Positions 42,324-50,967 of a DNA stretch of 64,000 nucleotides are shown here, piece after piece. A program made the position numbers and the translations under genes. How positions within the stretch are numbered: position 1 is the first letter of the stretch; each line of letters starts with the position of its first letter. Where the stretch lies: assembly GCF_900243745.1 (NCBI RefSeq), contig NZ_LT984798.1:2688001-2752000 (forward strand). Reading direction: 5' to 3'. The DNA is from Desulfovibrio sp. G11 (GTDB taxonomy: Bacteria > Desulfobacterota > Desulfovibrionia > Desulfovibrionales > Desulfovibrionaceae). The notes under the pieces are model-generated. The model was not told the origin of the DNA. It did no database searches and saw only the letters and a list, made by a program, of their open reading frames with translations.

Positions 42324-43657
42324 GTTTGAATCCTACTCTCCAGATCATTAACCACATGCTTGGACGAAAATCTCATAAGGCGACCCCTTTTGAGGCATCG
42401 CGGCAAGCCAGCGCCCAAAGGATTACCAAGGCTTCGGACTCTCGAGCCAGTTTTGGCAATCACCCGGCATTGACAAATTTGCGTATGCTTACAACCGCTG
42501 CCGAACGCTTTGGTATAGGTAATCCCTTTTTCAAGCTACATGAAGGCGTCGGGGGACATCATACAAACATAGGTGGCAAGCAATATCTCAATTTTTCACA
42601 CTATAGCTACCTGGGATTGAATGGGCACCCCGAAGTCAACGAAGCTGCCCAGAAAGCTATTGATTCGTATGGAACCTCTGCCGGGGCCAGTCGCCTTGTT
42701 GCAGGTGAACGCCCCGTGCAGCGCCAGTTGGAAGAAGCTTTGGCTGCTGTCTATGGTGTGGAAGATTGTCTGGCCTTTGTCAGCGGACACGCCACTAACG
42801 TCAGTACCATCAGCACGCTGTTCGGGCATAACGACCTGATCATTCATGACAGTTTGATTCACAACAGCGTGCTGGAAGGGATTAGGTTATCGGGGGCAAC
42901 ACGTCGACCATTTCCGCATAACGATCTCAAGGCCCTGGAAAACCTGCTTGCCTCTCTGCGTTCTCGTTTCGAGCGCGTCTGCATTATTGTTGAAGGTGTT
43001 TACAGCATGGATGGCGATATGCCAGACCTGCCCGCATTGGTGCGTATCAAGCTGAAATATGATGCCTTTCTTATGGTGGACGAAGCCCATTCTTTGGGAG
43101 TGCTTGGGGCTACGGGGAAAGGGCTTGCGGAATATTGGGGGCTTCCCGGAACCGATGTGGACATTTGGATGGGAACCTTGAGTAAAACCCTTGCCGGCTG
43201 CGGCGGGTATATTGCCGGTTCCCGCGATATGGTGGAAATTTTAAAGTTTTCGGCACCGGGCTTTGTGTACAGCGTTGGCTTGTCCCCACCGTTGGCGGCC
43301 GCGTCGCTTGAGGCTTTGCGCATCATGCAGCGCGAGCCGGATAGAGTGCGTTGCCTGCATGACCGCTCAAGCCTTTTCTTGGGGCTGGCCCGCGAGAGCG
43401 GTCTTGATGTGGGTACGTCACAAGGCTTTTCTATTGTTCCTGTCATCCTTGGCAGTTCTCGTAAAGCCGTCGCGCTCTCTAATCAGCTTTTTGAGCACGG
43501 AATCAACGTACAGCCCATTATTCATCCAGCTGTGGAAGAAAAGGCCGCACGACTACGCTTTTTTCTTTCCGCTATGCACACGGAAGAAGAGATCAGGCGC
43601 ACGTGCCAGACAATGGCACTGCTGGCTCACGGGAAGGATGTTTCTCATGCGTTGTAA
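42320..43657 (+). CDS. PLP-dependent alpha-oxoamine synthase, RkpG-like
   Basis: This 445-residue enzyme is of the family that includes serine palmitoyltransferase, 8-amino-7-oxononanoate synthase and 2-amino-3-ketobutyrate ligase. It joins an acyl thioester to an amino acid with loss of CO2. Visible motifs are NFSHYSYLGLNGHPEV, GTSAGASRLVAGERPVQRQLE, the His in SGHATNVSTIS, the PLP-binding DEAHSLGVLGATGKG and the Schiff-base Lys in GTLSKTLAGCGGYI. The start overlaps the synthase stop (ATGA), so it very likely takes the polyketide chain off the carrier domain. Rhizobial RkpG, needed for capsule, is the closest functional parallel. The N-terminal 70 residues are unlike biosynthetic AONS enzymes. 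Confidence 0.9.
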   Translation: MSLNPTLQIINHMLGRKSHKATPFEASRQASAQRITKASDSRASFGNHPALTNLRMLTTAAERFGIGNPFFKLHEGVGGHHTNIGGKQYLNFSHYSYLGLNGHPEVNEAAQKAIDSYGTSAGASRLVAGERPVQRQLEEALAAVYGVEDCLAFVSGHATNVSTISTLFGHNDLIIHDSLIHNSVLEGIRLSGATRRPFPHNDLKALENLLASLRSRFERVCIIVEGVYSMDGDMPDLPALVRIKLKYDAFLMVDEAHSLGVLGATGKGLAEYWGLPGTDVDIWMGTLSKTLAGCGGYIAGSRDMVEILKFSAPGFVYSVGLSPPLAAASLEALRIMQREPDRVRCLHDRSSLFLGLARESGLDVGTSQGFSIVPVILGSSRKAVALSNQLFEHGINVQPIIHPAVEEKAARLRFFLSAMHTEEEIRRTCQTMALLAHGKDVSHAL

Positions 43658-44819
43658 CAAGTGCTCTTTTTTGTGGCTTTCATTATGTCTTTGTCTGGTT
43701 CTTTCCGGCTGTGCAGCCATGCCAAATTCTGGGCCCAGCCGAATGCAGACGCAAAGGGCTGAGACGTCCAAGAGTCTGGACAATGTGGTTTTAATGAAGG
43801 TTGATGACAGTCTGGCGCGTACCCTCAATGACAGCAAGAGAGTAAAGCCTTTTTCGGAGGTCTTTGGTAGCACCAGGCGGCAAAGCTATTTGATCGGCCC
43901 AGGAGATACTCTTGTTGTTTCTGTATGGGAAACGCCGCCCGCGATCCTTTTTGGCGGCGTGGCTCTTTCCTCCAGGGCAGAAACACTGGCAACGCAAACA
44001 GAAACACTGCCTCAGCAGATGGTTATGGAAGACGGAAAAATAACTATCCCCTTCGCTGGCCAGATAACGGTAGCCGGGCGCACTGTACGGGAAATTGAAA
44101 AGGATATTATGCTGCGCCTTCAAGGTAAAGCCAATAATCCTCAAGTGGTTGTGCGGGTTGTGGGTAATCCTACATCACAAATATCTGTCATAGGAGACGT
44201 GTCAAAAAGTGCCAATATACCTTTGACACCTAAAGGCGAGAGATTGCTGGATGTGTTGGCTACTGCTGGCGGCGTGACGCAGCCTCTTACACAGGTGTCA
44301 CTGCAACTTTCGCGCTCTGGTACTACGGCGACGATGCCGCTGGACAGTATTATTCGCGATCCAAAGCAAAACATTTCTTTGCTGCCCGGCGATGTCTTGG
44401 CGGCTCTGTTTCAGCCTTGGACGTTTTCTGTGTTGGGGGCGACGGGCAAAAATGCAGAAGTTCCCTTTGAGGCGAAAGGTATTTCACTGGCGCAGGCCTT
44501 GGCTCGCTCTGGCGGGTTTAACGACAACCGAGCCGATCCCGGGGGCGTATTTGTTTTTAGATTTGAAGATGCGTCTGTTGTCGCAAAAGAACATTTTGAA
44601 CCCTTGGCGGCCAATGGCAAAGTTCCAGTGGTCTATCAGGTCGACTTTAATGACCCCGGTGCTTTTTTGGTGACCCAGAATTTTCCTGTGCAGGATAAGG
44701 ACGTCATTTACGTAGCCAATATGCCAGCGGCGGAACTTGAAAAGTTTTTGCGCATGGTTGGATTGGTGCTGACACCAGCGCTTAATTTCGGGCGTTATCA
44801 ACAAACAGTTACGCAATAG
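43647..44819 (+). CDS. Capsule export outer-membrane lipoprotein (KpsD/BexD/Wza-like)
   Basis: This 390-residue protein would form the outer-membrane exit channel for the polysaccharide. It has a lipoprotein signal with lipobox (LCLVLSGC, lipidated Cys near residue 21). A polysaccharide-export domain follows (YLIGPGDTLVVSVWE, MEDGKITIPFAGQITVAGRT), then SLBB-type domains (QISVIGDVSKSANIPLTPKG, FSVLGATGKNAEVPFEAKG). Its length resembles BexD/CtrA more than the longer E. coli KpsD. I selected ATG 43647, preceded by AAGGA at good spacing, over earlier in-frame starts inside the oxoamine synthase gene. KpsM, KpsT and KpsE genes follow. Confidence 0.9.
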   Translation: MRCNKCSFLWLSLCLCLVLSGCAAMPNSGPSRMQTQRAETSKSLDNVVLMKVDDSLARTLNDSKRVKPFSEVFGSTRRQSYLIGPGDTLVVSVWETPPAILFGGVALSSRAETLATQTETLPQQMVMEDGKITIPFAGQITVAGRTVREIEKDIMLRLQGKANNPQVVVRVVGNPTSQISVIGDVSKSANIPLTPKGERLLDVLATAGGVTQPLTQVSLQLSRSGTTATMPLDSIIRDPKQNISLLPGDVLAALFQPWTFSVLGATGKNAEVPFEAKGISLAQALARSGGFNDNRADPGGVFVFRFEDASVVAKEHFEPLAANGKVPVVYQVDFNDPGAFLVTQNFPVQDKDVIYVANMPAAELEKFLRMVGLVLTPALNFGRYQQTVTQ

Positions 44820-44831
44820 AAGATAAGAATC

Positions 44832-45605
44832 ATGCATGGCCCTTTCACAAATACCATCTATGTCTGGCAGGCTCTCTTTTTGCGGGAGGCACTGGACCGC
44901 TTTTTCGGCAGCCGCGCCGCCTGGGCTTGGCTGCTTGTGGAACCAGCCATGCACATCGGCTTTATCAGTTTCGTATGGGGCATGATGCGCAAAAACAGTA
45001 TGGGGGGAATCAGTGTAAGCATGTGGATCATTTTGGGCATGCTTTCCTTTTTCCTGTTCCGGCGAACAGCCGTGCAGACCTTGCACTCTTTGGATTGCAA
45101 CAAGGCTTTTTTTGCTTTTCGTCAGGTACGCCCATTTGATGTGGCGCTGGTGCGGGCAAGTGTAGAAGCCTTTTCCATGTTCTTTATCTCGCTGTTTATC
45201 CTTGGTGTTGCAGCCATGATGGGCCTGAATGTGCTGCCGGATGATCCTCTCAAGGTGTTACTGGCTTTGACAGGATTATGGTTGTTCGGTCTTGGTTACG
45301 GCCTGGTGACTTCTGTATGTATGCGTCTAGTACCGGATTCCGGGCATGTTTTTCAGATTTTGATGATGCCCTTGTATCTCATTTCCGGCGTCATCATGCC
45401 ATTAATGTTCATCCCCGTACCGTATCGAAACTGGCTGCTCTGGAACCCGCTTGTTCACGGTATCGAACTGGTACGACTTGGTTTTTTTTCCAACTATCAC
45501 ACTCTGGATGTCAGCTTCAGCTATCTCTACTCCTGGGTTCTGGGCAGTCTGGCTCTGGGCTTGATTCTTTATCGTGGCCTTGAAACACGACTGGTGATGC
45601 AATGA
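44832..45605 (+). CDS. kpsM: Capsule ABC transporter permease KpsM
   Basis: This 257-residue ABC-2 type inner-membrane protein forms the export channel for capsular polysaccharide. It has six hydrophobic helices and the family pattern WQALFLREALDRFFGSRAAW, AWLLVEPAMHIGFIS, and LNVLPDDPLKVLLA, ending with MPLYLISGVIMPLMFIPVPY and WNPLVHGIELVR. It starts 12 bases after the export lipoprotein gene and overlaps kpsT by 4 bases. Confidence 0.95.
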   Translation: MHGPFTNTIYVWQALFLREALDRFFGSRAAWAWLLVEPAMHIGFISFVWGMMRKNSMGGISVSMWIILGMLSFFLFRRTAVQTLHSLDCNKAFFAFRQVRPFDVALVRASVEAFSMFFISLFILGVAAMMGLNVLPDDPLKVLLALTGLWLFGLGYGLVTSVCMRLVPDSGHVFQILMMPLYLISGVIMPLMFIPVPYRNWLLWNPLVHGIELVRLGFFSNYHTLDVSFSYLYSWVLGSLALGLILYRGLETRLVMQ

Positions 45606-46258
45606 TCGTGGTTGAAGATGTGCATAAGCGCTACACCACGCGACGGGGCGTGGGGGACTGGGTTTTACGCGGCGTTAATATGGTAATCCCCACTGGGCGC
45701 AGTGTCGGGCTTGTGGGGGCCAACGGGGCGGGAAAATCCACCTTGTTACGCATTATCGGCGGAGCGGATTACCCCACCAGAGGGCAGGTTGAAAGGCGTT
45801 GCCGTGTGTCATGGCCCATGGCGAATGGTGGGCTGGAAGGAACCCTTACCGGACGGCAGAATGCTAAATTTGTCTGCCGTATTCACGGGTTTCAGCATGA
45901 ACTTGATGAACGCATCGCGCGCATCGAAGATTTCGCTGAACTGGGCAGCGCTTTTGATAAGCCTATACATACATATTCTTCAGGCATGCGCTCTCGTTTA
46001 CAATTTGCTCTTTCCTTGGCTTTTGATTTTGACGTGTACATTTCGGATGAAGTCACGGCCGCCGGGGACGCTGCCTTTCGCAAAAAGGCTGAGGCGGCAT
46101 TCAAGCAGCTGGCCGATACAGCCAGCATTATTATGGTGGCCCATAATGATGCCGTACTGAAGGCTTTTTGTCAGTCGGGCATTTTGCTCAGAAATGGCAA
46201 AGCCACATGGTTTGAAAAGTTGGACGACGCGCTCCACGCGTATAAAGAGAACTGCTGA
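45602..46258 (+). CDS. kpsT: Capsule ABC transporter ATPase KpsT
   Basis: This 218-residue ATPase powers polysaccharide export with KpsM. It carries Walker A (GLVGANGAGKSTLLRIIGG), the signature segment (IHTYSSGMRSRLQFALSLA) and Walker B (FDFDVYISDEVTAAGDAAF). The S-S-G-M signature and the short length are typical of KpsT/BexA/CtrD. It overlaps kpsM by 4 bases and is followed after one base by kpsE. Confidence 0.96.
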   Translation: MIVVEDVHKRYTTRRGVGDWVLRGVNMVIPTGRSVGLVGANGAGKSTLLRIIGGADYPTRGQVERRCRVSWPMANGGLEGTLTGRQNAKFVCRIHGFQHELDERIARIEDFAELGSAFDKPIHTYSSGMRSRLQFALSLAFDFDVYISDEVTAAGDAAFRKKAEAAFKQLADTASIIMVAHNDAVLKAFCQSGILLRNGKATWFEKLDDALHAYKENC

Positions 46259-46259
46259 C

Positions 46260-47426
46260 ATGACAAACAAAATCGCTATGGTTTCAAAACCACTTGCCAT
46301 ATCCAAAGAAGAGCGCCGGGAAGGGATTGGAGCCCTGCGTGTGCAGCAAGTTTTTCGCTGGATTGTGCGCAGTATACTGCTCATGGGGGCGTTGAGTTCG
46401 GTATACTGGATTTTTTCATCAGATCGATATGTCTCTGAATCTATTGTGCTCATCCAGAACACAGAACAAATAGGCGTGCCGTCTTTTGATATAACCACTG
46501 TGCTTGGCGGGATTGGCAGTATCAGCAAACCGGACCAGTTGTTACTGCGGGAGCACCTGCTTTCTGTGGACATGCTCAAAAAGCTGGACGCTGCCCTCAA
46601 CTTGCGCGCCCACTATAGTGACCGGCGGCATGATTTTGGCTCTCGGATGTGGTTTAAGGATGCTTCTATTGAGTGGTTTCATCGCCATTATCTTTCCAGG
46701 GTAACTGTGGATTTTGACGACTATGCCGGCGTGCTGCGCATTCGAGTGCAAGCCTACGATGCCGCAATGGCACAGGCTATCGCACTTATGCTTGTCAAAG
46801 AGGGCGAGCGCTACATGAACGAAATGAGCCACGCGCTTGCAAGGGCGCAGGTGGAATTTCTCGATACTCAGGTGGCGTCGGCCCATGAGCAGTTGTTGAA
46901 AGCCAGTCAGATTCTGTTGGATTTTCAGAACCAGAAAGGGCTGGTTTCTCCCAAAGCCACTGTGGGGAGCATTTACAGCATCATTGGCAAGCTTGAAGGC
47001 CAGCGCACCGAACTGCAAACCCAACTGGCTTCACTGCCTCGCAATCTGGATCGAAATCATCCCACCAGGAAATCGCTCGAACAGTCACTGCTAGCAGTAG
47101 AGCGGCAAATCGCCCAGGAGCATGCCAAGCTGGCCTCCACAAGCGGTATGCCACTGAACTCATTGGTGGAAGAAGAGCAGCGCTTGGAGATGGATCTGGA
47201 ATTCAAAAAAGCTGTCTACAAAACGGCTCTGGCTGGTCTGGAAAAAGGGCGCATGGATGCTGCGCGTACGTTAAAGCAGGTCTCTGTTCTTCAAATGCCG
47301 GTCCTTTCGGAATATGCCATGGAACCGCGTCGCATTTATGGTGTTGTGGCAACAGTATGCATTACGGTTTTACTTATTGGCATCATGAACCTTTTGAAAT
47401 CCGTCATCCTGGATCACGTGGATTAG
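46260..47426 (+). CDS. kpsE: Capsule export inner-membrane/periplasmic protein KpsE
   Basis: This 388-residue polysaccharide copolymerase-type protein (PCP-3, KpsE/BexC/CtrB/RkpR) bridges the permease and outer-membrane channel. It has an N-terminal transmembrane helix (WIVRSILLMGALSSVYWIF), a long periplasmic coiled-coil region (ARAQVEFLDTQVASAHEQLL) and a second helix at the end (IYGVVATVCITVLLIGIMNL). ATG 46260 lies one base after the kpsT stop, and an earlier in-frame start falls inside kpsT. Confidence 0.93.
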   Translation: MTNKIAMVSKPLAISKEERREGIGALRVQQVFRWIVRSILLMGALSSVYWIFSSDRYVSESIVLIQNTEQIGVPSFDITTVLGGIGSISKPDQLLLREHLLSVDMLKKLDAALNLRAHYSDRRHDFGSRMWFKDASIEWFHRHYLSRVTVDFDDYAGVLRIRVQAYDAAMAQAIALMLVKEGERYMNEMSHALARAQVEFLDTQVASAHEQLLKASQILLDFQNQKGLVSPKATVGSIYSIIGKLEGQRTELQTQLASLPRNLDRNHPTRKSLEQSLLAVERQIAQEHAKLASTSGMPLNSLVEEEQRLEMDLEFKKAVYKTALAGLEKGRMDAARTLKQVSVLQMPVLSEYAMEPRRIYGVVATVCITVLLIGIMNLLKSVILDHVD

Positions 47427-47434
47427 GGGGAGCT

Positions 47435-48853
47435 ATGGCAGGGCAAGAAATTCTTCATGAGGCCGTCAATCAAGATGTGCGCGTCAAAGAACTTACTGAG
47501 GAAAACGAACTTCTCTTCGAACAGCTCCACGTTGTGCAGGAAGAGCTGGAGAAGTATTACCACAAGCTTAAAGAGTGTGAGCAGCAGAGAGGGTCTGCCA
47601 CCAGCTATGCTCTTTGTAATTCTCGGTTGCCTGAAGTGCTGGCGGAAAATCAAAAATTGCGTGTCCTGGCTGACTGGCAGCAGCGGGTTTTGCATGTGGA
47701 AACGCAAAACAGCCTGCCCAGCCGCCTTGGTGACATACTTATTAAAGGTGTGAGTTCCACGGGGGCTTTTCTTGCCCTGCCAGGCAAGCTGCGCAAAATG
47801 TGGAAAGCCTTGGATCAGACCACGCCCCCTTCCGAATTGGGTGGCAAGTCGTTTCCGAAGGTTATCGACGTTTACAGCGCTGGCGGTGCGGAAGCAGTGG
47901 AAAAACTTCTGGATTCCATTTTCATTTCACACCCCATGCGCGCCAATGCCTATACCGCCTTGGCCCGACACCTTATGCTTATTGATGTGCAAAAGGCTGC
48001 GGAATTCGCCCGTCTTGCCTATGAGACAGACCCTCGCCCCTATCGGCTCAAATGGCTGGCCTTTCGCAGGCATGATGCGGATGATCCCATTACTGCGGAT
48101 GCCATGTTGGATCTTTTGCCTGCGGACATCACAATGAGTGAATCGGAGCAGCGCCAGGTTATGCGTATTCGGCATGAGTCAACGCAGTTGCGTAAAAAAA
48201 ATGCCGAGAAAGACGCTAATGTGCAAAAACAGAAAAATACAGAAAATCAAAATATTGTCCAGTTAACAAAGCAAGTCGAAGAATTGCGGCGCGAGGCGGA
48301 ACGTTTGCGTCAGCAGCAAAAAGAACTGCAAAATACTGCGGATGTCCGTCAGGCTGACCTTAAAGCCACGCAAGCCAACCTGACCGAACAGAAAGTGTTG
48401 GTAGAACTCCGTGATGCCGAGGTTGGTGCTATGCGTTCTGCACAGGCAGAGCTGCAAGCACTGGCTGATGGTTATAAGGCAGAAGCCGAGGCACTTCAGG
48501 TTCGTCTGGCAGAGCAAGAGATGTTGGTAGAGAATCAAAAGAATGAAATTGTAAAACTCAAATTAGAAGCTGAAGTAAATTCTATATACACTTCAGAACA
48601 AAAAGAAAAAGTTTTACAATTAGAATCAATAAAATCAAATATGAATTCAGAATATGCAAATTTGCAAAAAATATATTTTGAAACACAAGTAGAATTAAAA
48701 AGTAATTTAGAAAAGCAGATTTCTCTGGCGCATGAGAAAGCAAATTATGTTATGCGCATTCATGATCTTCAGAAAAATACAGATCACTATTTAAATTTGA
48801 GTGGCAAAATGGATAAGATTTTAGATATAATTATGGATTCAAAGGGAAGATGA
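47435..48853 (+). CDS. Coiled-coil protein of the capsule locus, function unknown
   Basis: This 472-residue protein opens with a coiled coil (LLFEQLHVVQEELEKYYHKL). That motif is common in glycosyltransferase-associated proteins of surface-polysaccharide loci. A helical repeat (TPR-like) section follows (VEKLLDSIFISHPMRANAYT, AAEFARLAYETDPRPYRLKW), and a long charged coiled coil covers the last 200 residues. GGGGGAG precedes ATG 47435. DNA composition switches sharply near base 48540: codons upstream are GC-rich and downstream are AT-rich. The last 100 codons may therefore come from another source. A scaffold or length-control role is possible but unproven. Confidence 0.75.
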   Translation: MAGQEILHEAVNQDVRVKELTEENELLFEQLHVVQEELEKYYHKLKECEQQRGSATSYALCNSRLPEVLAENQKLRVLADWQQRVLHVETQNSLPSRLGDILIKGVSSTGAFLALPGKLRKMWKALDQTTPPSELGGKSFPKVIDVYSAGGAEAVEKLLDSIFISHPMRANAYTALARHLMLIDVQKAAEFARLAYETDPRPYRLKWLAFRRHDADDPITADAMLDLLPADITMSESEQRQVMRIRHESTQLRKKNAEKDANVQKQKNTENQNIVQLTKQVEELRREAERLRQQQKELQNTADVRQADLKATQANLTEQKVLVELRDAEVGAMRSAQAELQALADGYKAEAEALQVRLAEQEMLVENQKNEIVKLKLEAEVNSIYTSEQKEKVLQLESIKSNMNSEYANLQKIYFETQVELKSNLEKQISLAHEKANYVMRIHDLQKNTDHYLNLSGKMDKILDIIMDSKGR

Positions 48854-48854
48854 A

Positions 48855-49829
48855 ATGAATAAAAACTACTATCTATATCATATGAATGTAGATTCAATCT
48901 CCTATAATATTGTCCTTTATAATAAAGATATTGATTACATATCAAAAACAATATTTGAGAAAAAGATTCCATATGAAATTGTCATGCTGCGACATATAGT
49001 AAAAAATATTAAACACGAAGGTATATTTGTAGATATAGGTGCCAATATTGGCAACCATTCTATGTATGTGGCAGCACAGACCGGGTGCGATATCGTTGCA
49101 TTTGAGCCAAATACATTATTGTATGAGGCTTTTATGGAAAGTATTTCAAACAATAACTTCACTAGCTCTATAGATTTAAATTGTTTTGCGCTTGGAAGCA
49201 AAGCTGGAAAAGGCAAATACGTTAAAGAAATTTCTAATAATACGGGAGCTCAATCTATAGCAACTGGTGATGGCGAAATAGAAATATCAACACTTGATAA
49301 TTTTACTATAAATAAAAAAATAAGCGCTATTAAAATTGATGTTGAAGGCATGGAGCTTGATGTATTACAAGGAGCGATTGAAACAATTAAAAATAATAAG
49401 CCGATGTTATACATTGAATGCGCTGATATGAATAACTTTAGTTCAGTGTTTAGTTTTTTAGTAAATTTGAGATATTTCTATGTAAACACCTTTAATGCGA
49501 CTCCAACGCATTTTTTTGTACATTATGATGATCTGCATATGGTTTATTATGAAATAAATAGCACTATTTCTAATTATATTTATAATCTTCCAAATCGTAT
49601 AAAAACGTTAAGTAAAGATCTAAATAATGCCAGTAAAAGAATTGCCGATCTTGAAAAACAAATTGATAACATTACTAAAGATAAAGAAAAAATTAGCGCT
49701 AAAAATTGTGAGCTTAATAGCACTGTTGATATCATAATTAATGAAAATAGTTTGCTTACAAAAAAAATTGCTGAACAAGAATTATATATAAGTGAGATAT
49801 TATTAAAAAATACTAATATAATTTCATGA
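48855..49829 (+). CDS. FkbM-family methyltransferase with coiled-coil tail
   Basis: The 324-residue product has an FkbM methyltransferase domain (about residues 45-215). SAM-binding motif I is in FVDIGANIGNHSMYVA, followed by DIVAFEPNTLLYEAF, ISTLDNF and AIKIDVEGMELDVLQGA. Such enzymes O-methylate sugars in glycans. The last 90 residues form a coiled coil (ASKRIADLEKQIDNITKDKE). The gene is AT-rich throughout and starts one base after the coiled-coil gene. The two coiled coils may pair. Confidence 0.88.
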   Translation: MNKNYYLYHMNVDSISYNIVLYNKDIDYISKTIFEKKIPYEIVMLRHIVKNIKHEGIFVDIGANIGNHSMYVAAQTGCDIVAFEPNTLLYEAFMESISNNNFTSSIDLNCFALGSKAGKGKYVKEISNNTGAQSIATGDGEIEISTLDNFTINKKISAIKIDVEGMELDVLQGAIETIKNNKPMLYIECADMNNFSSVFSFLVNLRYFYVNTFNATPTHFFVHYDDLHMVYYEINSTISNYIYNLPNRIKTLSKDLNNASKRIADLEKQIDNITKDKEKISAKNCELNSTVDIIINENSLLTKKIAEQELYISEILLKNTNIIS

Positions 49830-49841
49830 AGGGGTTATTTT

Positions 49842-50960
49842 ATGAAAATAATGTCTGTGTTCGGCACCCGCCCAGAAGCCATAAAAATGGCCCCAGTTGT
49901 GAAAGCACTAGCAGACGATTCCTTTTTTGATGCAAAGGTGTGCGTCACTGCTCAGCATAGGCAAATGCTGGATCAAGTTCTGGAATTGTTTGCTATCAAA
50001 CCGGATTTTGACCTTGATTTGATGCAGCCCGACCAAAGTCTTGGCGATATTACGGGCAGTGTGCTGAAAGGTATGCACGGTGTTTTTTCGCAGTGGCGGC
50101 CAGACATGGTACTTGTGCATGGTGATACGACCACCACATTGGCAGCTGGCCTGTCGGCCTACTATGCCAAAGTGTCTATTGGTCACGTGGAAGCTGGTCT
50201 ACGCACGGGAGATAAGTTTTCCCCTTGGCCGGAAGAAACGAATCGTCATCTGACCGGAGTACTGGCTGATGTGCATTTTGCCCCGACGGAGAGGGCCAAA
50301 GAGAATCTTCTGCATGAGGGTGTTTCCTCAGAGCGCATTCATATCACGGGCAACACGGTCATTGACGCGCTCTTAAGCATCGTAGAGCGCATCAGGACAG
50401 ATGCGGCCTTGCGACAACAGTTAAGTAGTCTCTTTTCGTTTCTGGATGCCGCAAAGTCTCTTGTGCTTGTAACAGGGCACAGGCGTGAAAATTGGGGGTC
50501 TGGTTTTGAGAATATTTGTCAAGCCATTGCGAGCATAGCTCGCCGAGGTGACGTGCAAATAGTCTATCCTGTGCACCTCAACCCTCATGTTCAAGAACCG
50601 GTGAGGCGCATTTTGTCTGATGCACCCAATGTTTTTTTGCTGAAGCCGCAAAGCTATCTGCCCTTTGTTTATCTTATGCACCATTGCACATTGGTGCTCA
50701 CAGATTCCGGCGGTATTCAGGAAGAAGCCCCTTCTCTTGGCAAGCCCGTTCTGGTCATGCGTAACACTACCGAGCGCCCGGAAGCGCTGGCAGCGGGTAC
50801 GGCCAAATTGGTGGGTACGGATAAGAATTGTATCACACGCGAGGTCGGGCGTCTTTTGGATGATCAAGCGGTCTATCAGACTATGGCAGAGGCACATAAC
50901 CCCTACGGCGACGGCAACGCGGCGCAGCACATCAGAACGACGCTTAAAACCATACATTGA
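49842..50960 (+). CDS. wecB: UDP-N-acetylglucosamine 2-epimerase (non-hydrolysing)
   Basis: This 372-residue cytoplasmic enzyme converts UDP-GlcNAc to UDP-ManNAc. The start [20 protein letters not shown] is diagnostic. Other motifs are [58 protein letters not shown] and [18 protein letters not shown]. The dehydrogenase gene that uses its product starts 7 bases downstream. The gene is GC-rich, in contrast to its upstream neighbour. Confidence 0.97.
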   Translation: MKIMSVFGTRPEAIKMAPVVKALADDSFFDAKVCVTAQHRQMLDQVLELFAIKPDFDLDLMQPDQSLGDITGSVLKGMHGVFSQWRPDMVLVHGDTTTTLAAGLSAYYAKVSIGHVEAGLRTGDKFSPWPEETNRHLTGVLADVHFAPTERAKENLLHEGVSSERIHITGNTVIDALLSIVERIRTDAALRQQLSSLFSFLDAAKSLVLVTGHRRENWGSGFENICQAIASIARRGDVQIVYPVHLNPHVQEPVRRILSDAPNVFLLKPQSYLPFVYLMHHCTLVLTDSGGIQEEAPSLGKPVLVMRNTTERPEALAAGTAKLVGTDKNCITREVGRLLDDQAVYQTMAEAHNPYGDGNAAQHIRTTLKTIH

Positions 50961-50967
50961 GCGAGAT

